64,000 bases of DNA, from positions 1-64,000 of the forward strand of contig JAGXIO010000144.1 of NCBI GenBank assembly GCA_024635555.1, given 5' to 3'. The position numbers and the translations under genes were made by a program. This DNA is from Saccharicrinis sp. GTDB taxonomy: Bacteria > Bacteroidota > Bacteroidia > Bacteroidales > Marinilabiliaceae. How positions within the stretch are numbered: the first letter of the stretch is position 1; every line of letters starts with the position of its first letter. The notes beneath the pieces are model-generated. The model was not told the DNA's origin and ran no database searches. It saw only the letters and a program-made list of their open reading frames with translations. Positions 1 to 9,140 of the stretch are shown one piece after another.

Positions 1-402
1 GACATAACATTTGATCTGTACAGTGCAAACTTAACTGGCACCGTGATCTTTGGTGGAAACAAAGCAGCAGGTGCCGTAGGGACTGGTTCTACCTACTTTG
101 TTATTGCAGTTCCCGAAGCAGGATCTACACTCAAATCGAAAAAAATTGAGACCAGCAACACAGAGGTTCAAAGCACGGTGGGCATTTATCCAAACCCAGC
201 AAAAAACTATGTAACCATTTCAGCCGGTTCAAGCATCAATCGGATTGAAATGATTTCGGTAAGTGGGAAGGTAATGGACATAAAACAAATCGGGGGGAAC
301 CAGGCAAACATCCAATTGTCGGCATACCCAACTGGTATCTATGTCATAATAGTATCACTTGAAAATGGACAATTGCTACGGAAGAAATTAGTTGTTAAAT
401 AA
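1..402 (+). CDS. Secreted protein, C-terminal part with T9SS sorting domain (5' end outside window)
   Basis: The reading frame is open from the first base, so only the last 133 residues are visible. The final 75 or so residues form a type A T9SS sorting domain: the entry motif VGIYPNPAKNYVTI, a central IEMISVSGKV strand, then YPTGIYVIIVS and a basic end (LLRKKLVVK). Such tails send cargo through the type IX system to the cell surface or outside. The part before the tail is too short to assign a catalytic family. A strong hairpin terminator follows 20 bases later. It is probably another secreted enzyme of the polysaccharide cluster, but that is inference from its neighbours. Confidence 0.85.
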   Translation, partial: DITFDLYSANLTGTVIFGGNKAAGAVGTGSTYFVIAVPEAGSTLKSKKIETSNTEVQSTVGIYPNPAKNYVTISAGSSINRIEMISVSGKVMDIKQIGGNQANIQLSAYPTGIYVIIVSLENGQLLRKKLVVK

Positions 403-422
403 TACTGAACTAATTTGCTTAT

Positions 423-476
423 AAAATTTGTTACTGGTGCAACGCCATTTTGGCATTGTGTTGGTAACAAATTTTT
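423..476 (+). terminator. Rho-independent terminator after the first gene
   Basis: A long hairpin has outer arms AAAATTTGTTAC and GTAACAAATTTT and an inner stem CAACGCCA / TGGCATTG closing on a short T loop. The right arm runs into a T-rich tract. It lies between the first stop codon and the next start. Confidence 0.75.
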
Positions 477-527
477 ATTTAAATCCTGAAGTAAACACAT
501 AATAAAAAAAATTAAACCTTAAGAAAA

Positions 528-3500
528 ATGGAAAAGACAAATCTTTTATTCACTAAAAATTTAGGTTTTATAAAAAACTCCGGATTATGTTCAAATCAAA
601 AATGTAGATTAGTCAAAGTGTTTACTTTAACATTTTTATTTTCTGTAATTTTTATCAGCAGTACTTTCGCACGTAGTATTGCATTTACAGCACCCACAGG
701 TACAATAGAGCAATATCAAATGCTTGAATACAAGTTTGAGGTTACTAATCCAGTTGCCACAAATGGATTTACAGGTGTAACCATTGCAAGTGCATTTACC
801 CCATCTGGTAAAAGTGCTGTAAATGTAAAAGGTTTCTGCGACAGCAACGATGGCACCCTTTTTTATCAGCGTTTTACGCCGGTTCAAACAGGTCAGTACT
901 CTTATACAATCAGGTTTACCGATAGTCAGGGAACCGAAACCTATACAGGGACGTTCAATGTTGTAGCTGGCACTCGCAAAGGTTTTGCCTTACCTGACAA
1001 GGGTCATGGCGGGACACATATGTATAAATTCACCTATTCTAACGGCGAGTTTTTTATACCTAGCTCACAAACAGCCTGGATGCTTTTAGACTGTACAGAT
1101 ACGCAGTGGAAGGCCTATGTTGATCGAACTGCTGTGCGCAACCAAAACGTTTTACGTTACGCCTTTGAAGGTGATTTGTATAACGGTACAAAAATAGATG
1201 CACTTGATTGCTGGCCAATGGGTGGAACACGAAGCAATCCAGACTTCAATTCATTCAATTTAACCTATTGGAGGAAAGTTGAAACTATCCTGAAGTATGC
1301 CGAAAACAAAGGAATTCTGGCAGAATTAGTTTTAGCCGAGGAATACCAGAATTATGCTTCTCCTTGGCCTAAGCTGCATAAATACCTTGATTACTTAGTG
1401 GCAAGATTATCTCCAATGACCTCTGTGTTTATGTACGAGACTTTTAATGAGTCAATTAATAATAAACCTTGCCAAAAAGAAATGGGAGATTACTTGGATT
1501 TAATTGACCCATACAAACACCCGGTGGCACCCAGCCCGGGTACAACCTCTACTCCATTATGGGCATCCGAATCATGGGTTGATGTAGCTATTTATCATTC
1601 GTGTACAGGATCTGATGGACTGGAAAGCCGCTATTATACATGGGCAAAAGGAGCACTGATATATAACAAACCTGCATGGTGCGATGAAATGGGAAGAGAA
1701 GTGCGCCATAATAATAATAATGCAGAGCACAGGCGTAAACAACTATGGACATTGAATATAGCAGGAACACACTGGAACTATCATTCAGGCGAAGGTTGTG
1801 AAGAGATACAGAATATATCTTACACTGGACCTGGAGCGAATTACATACAATTTGTTTTGCCTTTTTGGAAAACAACAGATTGGTTAAATTTAAAAGCCGA
1901 TGATAATGTATATGGAACAAAACCTTCGTCACAGTATTGTCATGCTATGCGTTCACCAACAGAAATTGTTTCCTACTTTGTAAACGAGACAGCCGGAGCA
2001 GCGACATCGGCAGGCACACTCACATTAAAAGCTCCTGCTGCAGGAACAATTACTGTAGAGTTTTATAACCCAAAAGATGGTACTTACTTTACGAGTTATA
2101 AAAAAACGTTTATCGCAACTGCCAAAGACCAGCTTTTAACAATAAACTATCCTGCATTTACTGATGATTTGGTGCTCCGTGCATATGCACAGGTAGGATC
2201 GCAAGTTTCCATCTCAGCTAACTTAACGACAATTAAAACTGGAAATTCTGTAACCTTTACTGTAAACGCCAGTGCACCTTCAGGATCTTCAATAGCCTCC
2301 TATCAGTGGAATTGGGGAGGTACACTGCAAAATGGCACAGGCACACCAGCCAGCTCAGTTTCCAAAACATTTTCAACAGCCGGAGAATACGATGTTACCT
2401 TATCTGTGACTGATAATAGTACACCAGCAAAAACTGCTACTTCAGGTGTTGTTCATATAAAAGTGGTTGATAATTTCTCACCCGTTATCTCCAAAGTTAT
2501 GTATGAATTGGTCGGGACGCTTAATCCTACAACAAGTATAGACAGAACAACAATTACTATCAAAGTCAATGATAAACTTGATTTTATGGCTCAAGCTACT
2601 GATGCAGAAAACAATCCCTTAACTTATGCTTGGGATTTAGATGGCAATGGAAGCTATGAAACTTCAGGGCAAAATGTCCAAAAAACCTTTACCGCTACAG
2701 GAACAATTAATGGTAGTGTTCGAGTAAGTGATGGAATAAGCACACCAACAATGCGTGCCATTCAGATTAAAGTGAATCCATTGACACCATCAGCATTTTT
2801 AGAAGCAGGTGGACTGGTATCTATGGAAGCCGAGAATATGTCTGCTTCTGACCCCCGAACTGATCCGGGCAATTTGTCTTGGACCACGGCATCATCACAA
2901 GCTACCTTCTCTGGTGCTGGCTATATCCAAACAGCAAATAGTGGTTCAGCTAATGGAGATTGGGTAAATGCCGCCGAAACAAGCTACGAAGTAAAATTTG
3001 CAACAACCGGAAATTATACCGTTTGGATTCGTCGATATTCTCCAGATGATGCGTCTAATTCTGTATTTTTAGGAATGAGTGGAACTGGCTTGGCCAGTTA
3101 CGACAATGTTGCAACTGTTGGTGCTTGGGGTTGGTATAAATTTACAGGTGCATTTACTGTAAATGCGAGTGGAAATAAAACTATTCAACTTCGTCGACGT
3201 GAAGATGGTTATTTGGTTGACAAAATAGTGCTTTCAACCGATGCAAGCTATGACCCATCAGTTTTAAATAGTGGATTGGGACCTGTAGAAAGTTTATTGG
3301 AGAATTCTAATACGCCACCAGTGGTTACGATTTCCGCTCCTACAGCAGGCAGCAGTTTCACAATTGATTCAACAATTGCTGTTACAGCTAATGCAACCGA
3401 CAATGATGGAATTGAGTTTGTCGATTTTTATGTTGGAAGTGAATTAATTGGTACTGCATCCACATTACCATATACAATCAATTGGACTCCCCCAGCAGTA

Positions 3501-3845
3501 GGTACTTATATTATCTCTGCCTTTGCGCAGGATAGTAAAGGAGCTTCCAGTACATCTGCGTCAATTACTATCCTAATAAAGTCAAATACCTCTTTAAATA
3601 CTAACTCGACTGAAGCAAATGTAATTTCCGTTTATCCAAATCCATGTGCAAACAAATTGTTTGTACATGGAGTAACTAATGGAAGTATGGAAATTTATAA
3701 TAATACAGGATCAAGAATCAAATTTGTGAACATAACAAATGTCGAAAGTAGTGTCAATCTAAGTGACTTGCATACGGGATTTTATGTAATTAAAATAAAT
3801 AATCAAAATGGGCTAGCCCAAAGTGTTAAAATTAGCAAGTATTAA
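528..3845 (+). CDS. Secreted multidomain glycoside hydrolase (DUF5060 / apiosidase-like) with PKD, CBM and T9SS tail
   Basis: This 1105-residue protein has a long N-terminal leader whose hydrophobic core is at residues 31-48. A DUF5060-like beta domain covers about 50-145. A TIM-barrel hydrolase of the DUF4038/GH140-like type covers about 155-480. Likely catalytic acids are E308 in ETFNES and E387 in WCDEMG. A small beta domain follows (490-555), then two PKD-like repeats (about 557-645 and 655-750), a CBM6/35-like carbohydrate-binding domain starting at SMEAENM (about 760-905), an Ig-like domain (about 932-1015) and a T9SS tail (about 1035-1105, entry motif YPNPCANKL). The family predicts action on a branched plant polysaccharide such as apiose-bearing pectin; the exact substrate cannot be read. 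The gene stands alone between two terminators. Confidence 0.8.
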   Translation: MEKTNLLFTKNLGFIKNSGLCSNQKCRLVKVFTLTFLFSVIFISSTFARSIAFTAPTGTIEQYQMLEYKFEVTNPVATNGFTGVTIASAFTPSGKSAVNVKGFCDSNDGTLFYQRFTPVQTGQYSYTIRFTDSQGTETYTGTFNVVAGTRKGFALPDKGHGGTHMYKFTYSNGEFFIPSSQTAWMLLDCTDTQWKAYVDRTAVRNQNVLRYAFEGDLYNGTKIDALDCWPMGGTRSNPDFNSFNLTYWRKVETILKYAENKGILAELVLAEEYQNYASPWPKLHKYLDYLVARLSPMTSVFMYETFNESINNKPCQKEMGDYLDLIDPYKHPVAPSPGTTSTPLWASESWVDVAIYHSCTGSDGLESRYYTWAKGALIYNKPAWCDEMGREVRHNNNNAEHRRKQLWTLNIAGTHWNYHSGEGCEEIQNISYTGPGANYIQFVLPFWKTTDWLNLKADDNVYGTKPSSQYCHAMRSPTEIVSYFVNETAGAATSAGTLTLKAPAAGTITVEFYNPKDGTYFTSYKKTFIATAKDQLLTINYPAFTDDLVLRAYAQVGSQVSISANLTTIKTGNSVTFTVNASAPSGSSIASYQWNWGGTLQNGTGTPASSVSKTFSTAGEYDVTLSVTDNSTPAKTATSGVVHIKVVDNFSPVISKVMYELVGTLNPTTSIDRTTITIKVNDKLDFMAQATDAENNPLTYAWDLDGNGSYETSGQNVQKTFTATGTINGSVRVSDGISTPTMRAIQIKVNPLTPSAFLEAGGLVSMEAENMSASDPRTDPGNLSWTTASSQATFSGAGYIQTANSGSANGDWVNAAETSYEVKFATTGNYTVWIRRYSPDDASNSVFLGMSGTGLASYDNVATVGAWGWYKFTGAFTVNASGNKTIQLRRREDGYLVDKIVLSTDASYDPSVLNSGLGPVESLLENSNTPPVVTISAPTAGSSFTIDSTIAVTANATDNDGIEFVDFYVGSELIGTASTLPYTINWTPPAVGTYIISAFAQDSKGASSTSASITILIKSNTSLNTNSTEANVISVYPNPCANKLFVHGVTNGSMEIYNNTGSRIKFVNITNVESSVNLSDLHTGFYVIKINNQNGLAQSVKISKY

Positions 3846-3861
3846 TTTTAACAATAAATTT

Positions 3862-3905
3862 AAAAAGCTACTTGTTAAATATTCATTTGACAAGTAGCTT
3901 TTTTA
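3862..3905 (+). terminator. Rho-independent terminator
   Basis: Perfect arms AAAAGCTACTTG and CAAGTAGCTTTT are separated by a 16-base loop and run into T residues. It ends the DUF5060 hydrolase gene. A group II intron fragment begins right behind it. Confidence 0.85.
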
Positions 3906-3907
3906 GG

Positions 3908-4029
3908 TATGCCGAGCATGGCAAGTAAATTTGACGGTGCAAGTCCGTTATAGGGCTATCACTTGCCAACCATTAGGCAGGGATGTCCATCGTGAGGTGG
4001 AACCTGAAGAAGCCGGCGGATACGGATAG
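3908..4029 (+). mobile_element. Group II intron 5' fragment (domain I remnant)
   Basis: The stretch reads like the start of a bacterial group II intron: a GCCGAGCATGGC segment, then GGTGCAAGTCC, then GATGTCCATCGTGAGGTGG and ACCTGAAGAAGCCGGCGG. These match in order and spacing the domain I segments I know from bacterial introns (GAGCATGGC, GGTGCAAGTCC, GTCCACCGTGAGGTGGAA, CTGAAGGAAGC). No reverse transcriptase and no recognisable domain V follow, so only the first 120 or so bases survive. It sits directly after a terminator hairpin, the preferred target of class C introns, though I cannot set the class by eye. Confidence 0.65.
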
Positions 4030-4063
4030 CAAGATTCAAGTTGTATTTACAATTTGAATCTTG
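4030..4063. repeat. Isolated perfect hairpin next to the intron fragment
   Basis: Arms CAAGATTCAAGTTGT and ACAATTTGAATCTTG flank a four-base ATTT loop. The single G/T mismatch becomes a G-U pair in RNA. It is not followed by a T tract, so it does not look like a terminator for rightward transcription. Function unknown. Confidence 0.55.
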
Positions 4064-4136
4064 ATTTACCACAAAGTTGGAAGATTATGAAAGCTGTTTT
4101 TGTGTGATTTATAGCACAAAATATCCGATTGTATAT

Positions 4137-4294
4137 TTAACCTGAAAAATGCACGCATTTTTCACTTTCCGCTATCATAGGCGGAAAGCTGAAAAAGTTT
4201 AAGTAAACTTTTTCGAGGGTTAACCCTCGATTCTGCTTAGGCAGAATCGGCCTTTGGTGCCTTATTCATAAAATTTATGAATAGGGCAGGTTAA
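4137..4294. repeat. Tandem-hairpin repeat (MITE-like), copy 1
   Basis: This 158-bp element starts TTAACCTG and ends CAGGTTAA (perfect inverted ends). Its interior is a chain of palindromes: 4143-4164 (TGAAAAATGC arms), 4165-4188 (CTTTCCGC arms), 4191-4214 (GAAAAAGTTTA arms), 4215-4228 (GAGGGTTAACCCTC), 4229-4248 (GATTCTGC arms), a weak GGC/GCC pair and 4263-4283 (TATTCATAAA arms). A nearly identical copy lies at 9141-9299, with shorter relics at 33200-33251 and 59972-59993. It encodes no protein. I read it as a non-autonomous mobile element; the ends could equally be CCTG/CAGG with TTAA as the duplicated target. Confidence 0.8.
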
Positions 4295-4439
4295 GGTAAT
4301 CTAATTCTTTTTTCGTCTTCATTGAGAAATAGCTGTACAACATGAAATATTGTTTGTACAAAAATGTCAACGACACGTAAACTAACATCACAGAAATATA
4401 CATTTAATAAAAATCCATTGTTTAATAAATAAAGATATT

Positions 4440-6107
4440 ATGAAAAAAATTATTACTACCCTTCAAAAAAACAGCTTTAATTTAAGCTTGCTCTGTTTCT
4501 TTTTAGTGTCTTTTTATTCCTATGGTGCATATGGCATTGAAGCATCCTCGTACCTTGGAGGATCCGGCACTACGGACAGGGTATATGGCAGTGCAATTTT
4601 AAGTGATGGCACCATTGTATTGGCAGCCTGCATTACCGACGCCCAACCGGGTAATCTAACGCCCGTATTATTGAATGGTGCAACAGCAAGCTCCTCGGGG
4701 GCTATTATTCGGTTATCGTCCGATGGCAGAACGGTACTTTCGGTAACACGTGTGGCCGATCAGGTTACCGATTTATCCATTGACAGTCAAGATCGTCTTT
4801 ACATTGCTGCCATGGATGGCGGGGCTTTGATATTAAACAATACAGCATCCACACTCTTATGGTCCAACACATTTACTAAGAGCGTTCAACGAATAGATGC
4901 ATCGCCTTCCGGAAGATTTGTTGTATTAATTAGCAATACAACATTCCTTAACAAAACAGTAACCTCAGGCGAAGTGTATAATTACGATGACACTTGGAAT
5001 TTAGCAGGTAACTGGTCTACTGGAATGCAGTATTCACTTGACGCATGTATTGACGAAACTTCACAAACAGTTATAAGTATTGGGTTCAAAAACATAACAG
5101 CAGCTGACCAAAGTGGCTCCAATCCGGTAGATGTTTCAATATACAAAGGGTGGTCCTATACCGGGACACAGAAATACAAAGCATATGACTGGAATGGCAC
5201 TCGTGACGACCCCAAATGGATTAATCTACCCGAAAATAATATGGCCGACTCACGTGGAGCACGATGTGAAATAGGCGAAGATGGAAAACTATACATGACA
5301 TTTGCCGTAGATGGGGGGAATCATATTTTCAGATACAGTCCCTTTGACATCAGCACCCCTTCAAGTATTGTAGGAGGCGACAAATATCATTCTTTCTATA
5401 ACACCAAAACAGAGAAAAAAACTTTCTTTGGAAGGTATAATCCTAACGACGGAACTTATATTAAAGGACAACAATTCTGTGCCCGATTGTCAAAAGGTAC
5501 TGGTAATACTGCTCACCCTGAATTTGGCGACATACATGCCGATGCAGATGGTCGAGTATATATTATTGGTACTGCAGCATCAGGCCTTCCTTTATCAATG
5601 GAACCCATACCAAGTGGATACACGGGAGGGGCGTTTGTTTTAATAATGGATCCTGATTTTACAATAAGAGAATTAAGTACCCGAACAGCAATAAGTGGCG
5701 AAGGACATACCATTGCAGCAAGAAATGGAAAAGTAGTTATAGGAGGCTATATTCCGGTAAACGAAACTTTATACACCACCTCAGCCATAGATGACACCGC
5801 CAATGATAACGATGGGTTTTTCTCTGTATTTAGCACAGGAACTATAACTTCCCAAAATATTACTCCTTCAGGCAATTTATCAAGTATATACCCAACAATC
5901 ACAGCAGGTGAATTAACTATTGAAAATGCTAGAAATAGTATTGTAAGAATATACAACATGAATGGTGTGCTTGTTGAAAATTATTCTATAACTAGTTCTC
6001 GTGAGACAGTTTTTTTGAATGATGAAATGGGTATTTACAATGTAATTATTTATAAAGAAAATGGGGTTATCGAGACTCATAGAATATTAAAACAAAAAAC
6101 TAACTAA
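4440..6107 (+). CDS. Secreted beta-propeller-like protein with T9SS tail
   Basis: A 555-residue protein with a signal peptide (hydrophobic residues about 14-32). The mature part opens with SSYLGGSGTTDRVYG, the hallmark of SBBP-type beta-propeller blades, and repeats short blade-like strands such as DSQDRLYIAAM, EDGKLYMTFAV and DADGRVYIIGT. The last 75 or so residues resemble a T9SS sorting domain (YPTITAGELTIENA, then MGIYNVIIYKENG), although the usual YPNP entry is altered to YPTI. No catalytic signature is recognised; it may bind or hydrolyse polysaccharide. An upstream hairpin repeat separates it from the preceding gene, and a broken T9SS gene follows. Confidence 0.7.
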   Translation: MKKIITTLQKNSFNLSLLCFFLVSFYSYGAYGIEASSYLGGSGTTDRVYGSAILSDGTIVLAACITDAQPGNLTPVLLNGATASSSGAIIRLSSDGRTVLSVTRVADQVTDLSIDSQDRLYIAAMDGGALILNNTASTLLWSNTFTKSVQRIDASPSGRFVVLISNTTFLNKTVTSGEVYNYDDTWNLAGNWSTGMQYSLDACIDETSQTVISIGFKNITAADQSGSNPVDVSIYKGWSYTGTQKYKAYDWNGTRDDPKWINLPENNMADSRGARCEIGEDGKLYMTFAVDGGNHIFRYSPFDISTPSSIVGGDKYHSFYNTKTEKKTFFGRYNPNDGTYIKGQQFCARLSKGTGNTAHPEFGDIHADADGRVYIIGTAASGLPLSMEPIPSGYTGGAFVLIMDPDFTIRELSTRTAISGEGHTIAARNGKVVIGGYIPVNETLYTTSAIDDTANDNDGFFSVFSTGTITSQNITPSGNLSSIYPTITAGELTIENARNSIVRIYNMNGVLVENYSITSSRETVFLNDEMGIYNVIIYKENGVIETHRILKQKTN

Positions 6108-6234
6108 CACGTACATATAAGTACTCCACTTTGAGTTGCGCCTAAAAGGTTTTGAGGAATAATTATAGGAATAACGCTAAACAATAGGGGCTTAATATAT
6201 ATTGAAATAAAAAATTTATAATAGCAATTTATAT

Positions 6235-6660
6235 ATGAAAATCATGAAATCAATCGTTTCTTTCATTCTATTATTCTGCATTAATTTGGGACTTTATATT
6301 CAATGGATCCATGAGTTGACTGTGACCCACCCATTGTTAAATAAAACTGCACTAGTTCGTGTATGGGCACGGTACAGATAGTATACGAGGCTTTTTATTG
6401 TCGGGCAGCATTGGCAATGCAAGAACATTTAATGAAAGACCATATTTGAGAGATACACTTACTAATTACAAATTAGGAATTATTCCTCGGCATTTAAAGA
6501 ATCTGTTGAAATATATTCGATAACGCAACAAAAGTTAATGTACAACAACATAAATTCAAATCAATTCTCTGTTACTCTGAATGATTATAAAGCAGGTGTA
6601 TATATTGCAAAAATAAACATTCAAAAAAAAGTGTATACAAAGAAGTTTGTAATCTTATAA
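6235..6660 (+). pseudogene. T9SS-secreted protein remnant (signal peptide and tail, middle lost)
   Basis: The stretch starts with a clear signal peptide reading frame (MKIMKSIVSFILLFCINLG) that runs to a stop at about 6380. Its last part is the end of a T9SS sorting domain (VEIYSITQQKLMYNN, then YKAGVYIAKINIQKK, VYTKKFVIL) in an open frame ending at 6660. What lies between is too short and out of frame, so the gene appears to have lost its catalytic core by deletion. Its former function cannot be read. Confidence 0.65.
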
Positions 6661-6703
6661 AATCAAAATAAGCAATTATTCATAAAAAATTCATATTGTT
6701 ATC

Positions 6704-9094
6704 ATGAAACAAATCACTTTTTTAGTTCTTCTTTTTTTTAGTTTTCAAATTACAAAAGCTCAATATGAAACAGAGTTTCAGCAACGAAGTCAGTTGTTGA
6801 TAAATGATTTGGCAGATACATTTCTTAAAACAAGTGCACCGCCGGCAAGTACTCCTTCCTATTCAGACCCTCAGAAAAAATGGTTTCCAAAAGCGATAGC
6901 ACGATTGGAAAAATATGGGGTAAATGATGGGATTACTGTCAATCAGACTTCAAACAATAATGCGTCAATAATAATAGATTTGTATAAAAACGATTTGCCG
7001 TTTCATTTTACATTAGTAGGTATGGCTCGTATAATGTGCAAGTACCCTACGGCACCCACAATGGCGTTAAATGAAAAATTATATCTTCAGAAAGTATTTG
7101 AACGAACTGATAATTACAATGCTTGGGCGAGTGAAGGTACTGAGAATCACATAAATATGAGCAGAACAAGTGGTTATTTGTATGCGCAAATGGCCAATAA
7201 GAATTATCCGACGGATTTTCCGGATGCAGCTGCTAAAATGGCATTAATGAAACAATGGATTTTGGATTATTCAAAAGCTGTTTATCAGAACGGCACGGCT
7301 GAATTTAATTCCAAGCAATATGGAACATATAATATTATCGGTTGGTTAAACCTATATGACTTTGCAGAAGATGCTGATGTTAAAGCAGCAGCAAACGCTG
7401 TTTTAGATTATTATGCCGGCGAAATGGCTTTGAATTGGGTACAGTTTACAATTGCAGGTCCGGATATGAGATCTTCTAAGGGTGCCGACGTAAACGGAGA
7501 ACAAGCTTCAGAGTATTTGGGTTGGTTGTGGTTCGGACAAAGTACTGTTGCACCACCGCAAGTTTTTAGTGGTGAGCAGATTCAATCCATACATGCTTGT
7601 ACAAGTACCTATCGTCCTCCATTATCTATAGTGAAAATTGCTCGAAAACAAATATCATTGCCAGTTTGGGCTTTGAATAGTAAAAGTTCTTATTTATTTG
7701 AAGAGAAATCAGCAACAAAACAGTTCTATTTTGCCGATAAAGGATATGTTTTAAGTAGTTGCGTAACTAAATACGGAGGATATTCTGGAGCTTCATATGC
7801 CATGATGCCATGGTCTTTGGTGGTAAGTAGAGGAAAGTCAACATTCCCATATGTGATTTCAGGAAATGGTCGTTCTTCTGCAAATACAAAAGGTCGCGGT
7901 ATTAATCCTTTCACCCAAATTGTTCAATATAAAAATGTATTGATTTTAATGACTAAAACACCAACAAACTATGCTGGAATTTATAAAATTTTTCGGGATA
8001 GCTGTGGAATTATTTCTGGATCTTCAAATACTGTCGATCAGAACAATCCAAATGGTTGGGCTGGGAAGTGGCAACGTGATTTTTTTAAACGCTATCCGAA
8101 TGGTGGTTTTGAAGGTTCCAGTACAAAAGTACCCGTTTCATTCCTAAATATTAACTCAACTAACACCAATGATAGTTATTTATCCATTCCGGGTGTTTCA
8201 ACCAATCAGGTTGGAGGTAAAATATGTGTTGTTGATTTAGATAGTGTTTGGATGGGGGTTACTTATTTTAATTCTAACGCAACCTTTCCATCAGGATCAT
8301 CGCGTAAAACGCTGACAGATGCTTCTCCCGGCTTTGGGAAGATGACGGGATTTGTGGTTGAGATAGCTAAGAAAACAGAGTACGCAAATATAAATGCATT
8401 CTATACCAGCTTGAATGGACGTAAAGCCGTGGTTGATGTCAATGCAGGTCATTTGTCATACAACATGGCTGATGGAACATCTCTTTATGCAGAATATGTT
8501 AGTAGTGGATCATTTATTGAACCTATTTTTGACTGGGGTTGGGGTCCTCAAGTGCCTGACACAAAAATGTTTGCATTCCAGACTCAAAAATTCTTTCAAC
8601 CAAATTGGAGTGAAATAATCAACTCAGGAAGAATCCCTGATTTTAAAATAAATAATGTAGCTTTAGATTTATCAGTTTCGCCTGGTAATGAATGGTCGAT
8701 ATTTGACTCCCCTGTTTTTCAAGTGAAAAACAATAAATTGCTTATTTATGAAGCATCTATCTTACAATACCAAGTTGATTATACTGGAGATATTCCGGTT
8801 ATTAACGGTCCACTCTCGGGAGTAAATAAACTTCAGACTACCTCCAATGAAATAAAAATATTTCCTATTCCAGCAAAAGACAATGTGAATGTACTATTTA
8901 ATAATGATTTTATTGGTAAAGTTGAAGTCGTAGTTAACACCCTAACAGGTATAGCCTTACTCCATAAATATGATACTAAACTGCAAGCTAACCAGATATT
9001 TAACATTAATACATCGTCCCTTAAATCAGGAGTATATATTGTAGATATCGGATTTGGCAAAGAAAGAATATCAAAAACATTTTTGAAGCAATAA
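6704..9094 (+). CDS. Secreted protein, possible polysaccharide lyase of alpha/alpha-toroid type, T9SS tail
   Basis: A 796-residue protein with a signal peptide cleaved near residue 19 (ITKAQ). Residues of about 20-330 look helical, with the motif ASEGTENHINMSRTSGYLYA; Asn-His and aromatic-rich helices of this kind occur in toroid polysaccharide lyases. Residues of about 340-690 are beta-rich, like the antiparallel sheet domain of those enzymes. The end is a T9SS tail (IKIFPIPAKDNVNV, LKSGVYIVDIGFGKE). I do not recognise the exact family, and the catalytic role is inferred from architecture and from pectin/xylan enzymes around it. The gene is single, 43 bases after a T9SS pseudogene and upstream of the second hairpin repeat. 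Confidence 0.65.
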   Translation: MKQITFLVLLFFSFQITKAQYETEFQQRSQLLINDLADTFLKTSAPPASTPSYSDPQKKWFPKAIARLEKYGVNDGITVNQTSNNNASIIIDLYKNDLPFHFTLVGMARIMCKYPTAPTMALNEKLYLQKVFERTDNYNAWASEGTENHINMSRTSGYLYAQMANKNYPTDFPDAAAKMALMKQWILDYSKAVYQNGTAEFNSKQYGTYNIIGWLNLYDFAEDADVKAAANAVLDYYAGEMALNWVQFTIAGPDMRSSKGADVNGEQASEYLGWLWFGQSTVAPPQVFSGEQIQSIHACTSTYRPPLSIVKIARKQISLPVWALNSKSSYLFEEKSATKQFYFADKGYVLSSCVTKYGGYSGASYAMMPWSLVVSRGKSTFPYVISGNGRSSANTKGRGINPFTQIVQYKNVLILMTKTPTNYAGIYKIFRDSCGIISGSSNTVDQNNPNGWAGKWQRDFFKRYPNGGFEGSSTKVPVSFLNINSTNTNDSYLSIPGVSTNQVGGKICVVDLDSVWMGVTYFNSNATFPSGSSRKTLTDASPGFGKMTGFVVEIAKKTEYANINAFYTSLNGRKAVVDVNAGHLSYNMADGTSLYAEYVSSGSFIEPIFDWGWGPQVPDTKMFAFQTQKFFQPNWSEIINSGRIPDFKINNVALDLSVSPGNEWSIFDSPVFQVKNNKLLIYEASILQYQVDYTGDIPVINGPLSGVNKLQTTSNEIKIFPIPAKDNVNVLFNNDFIGKVEVVVNTLTGIALLHKYDTKLQANQIFNINTSSLKSGVYIVDIGFGKERISKTFLKQ

Positions 9095-9140
9095 GAATCT
9101 TAAGTAATTATTATGAAAGAGTGATTGAAGCTCAAGGTAG

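Noticed and set aside
1588-1932. Long antisense frames inside the DUF5060 hydrolase and other real genes
   Set aside because: They overlap well-supported coding sequence, have no recognisable domains, and mirror codon bias of the true frame.
6108-6234. Terminator after the propeller gene
   Set aside because: No hairpin with a T tract could be found.
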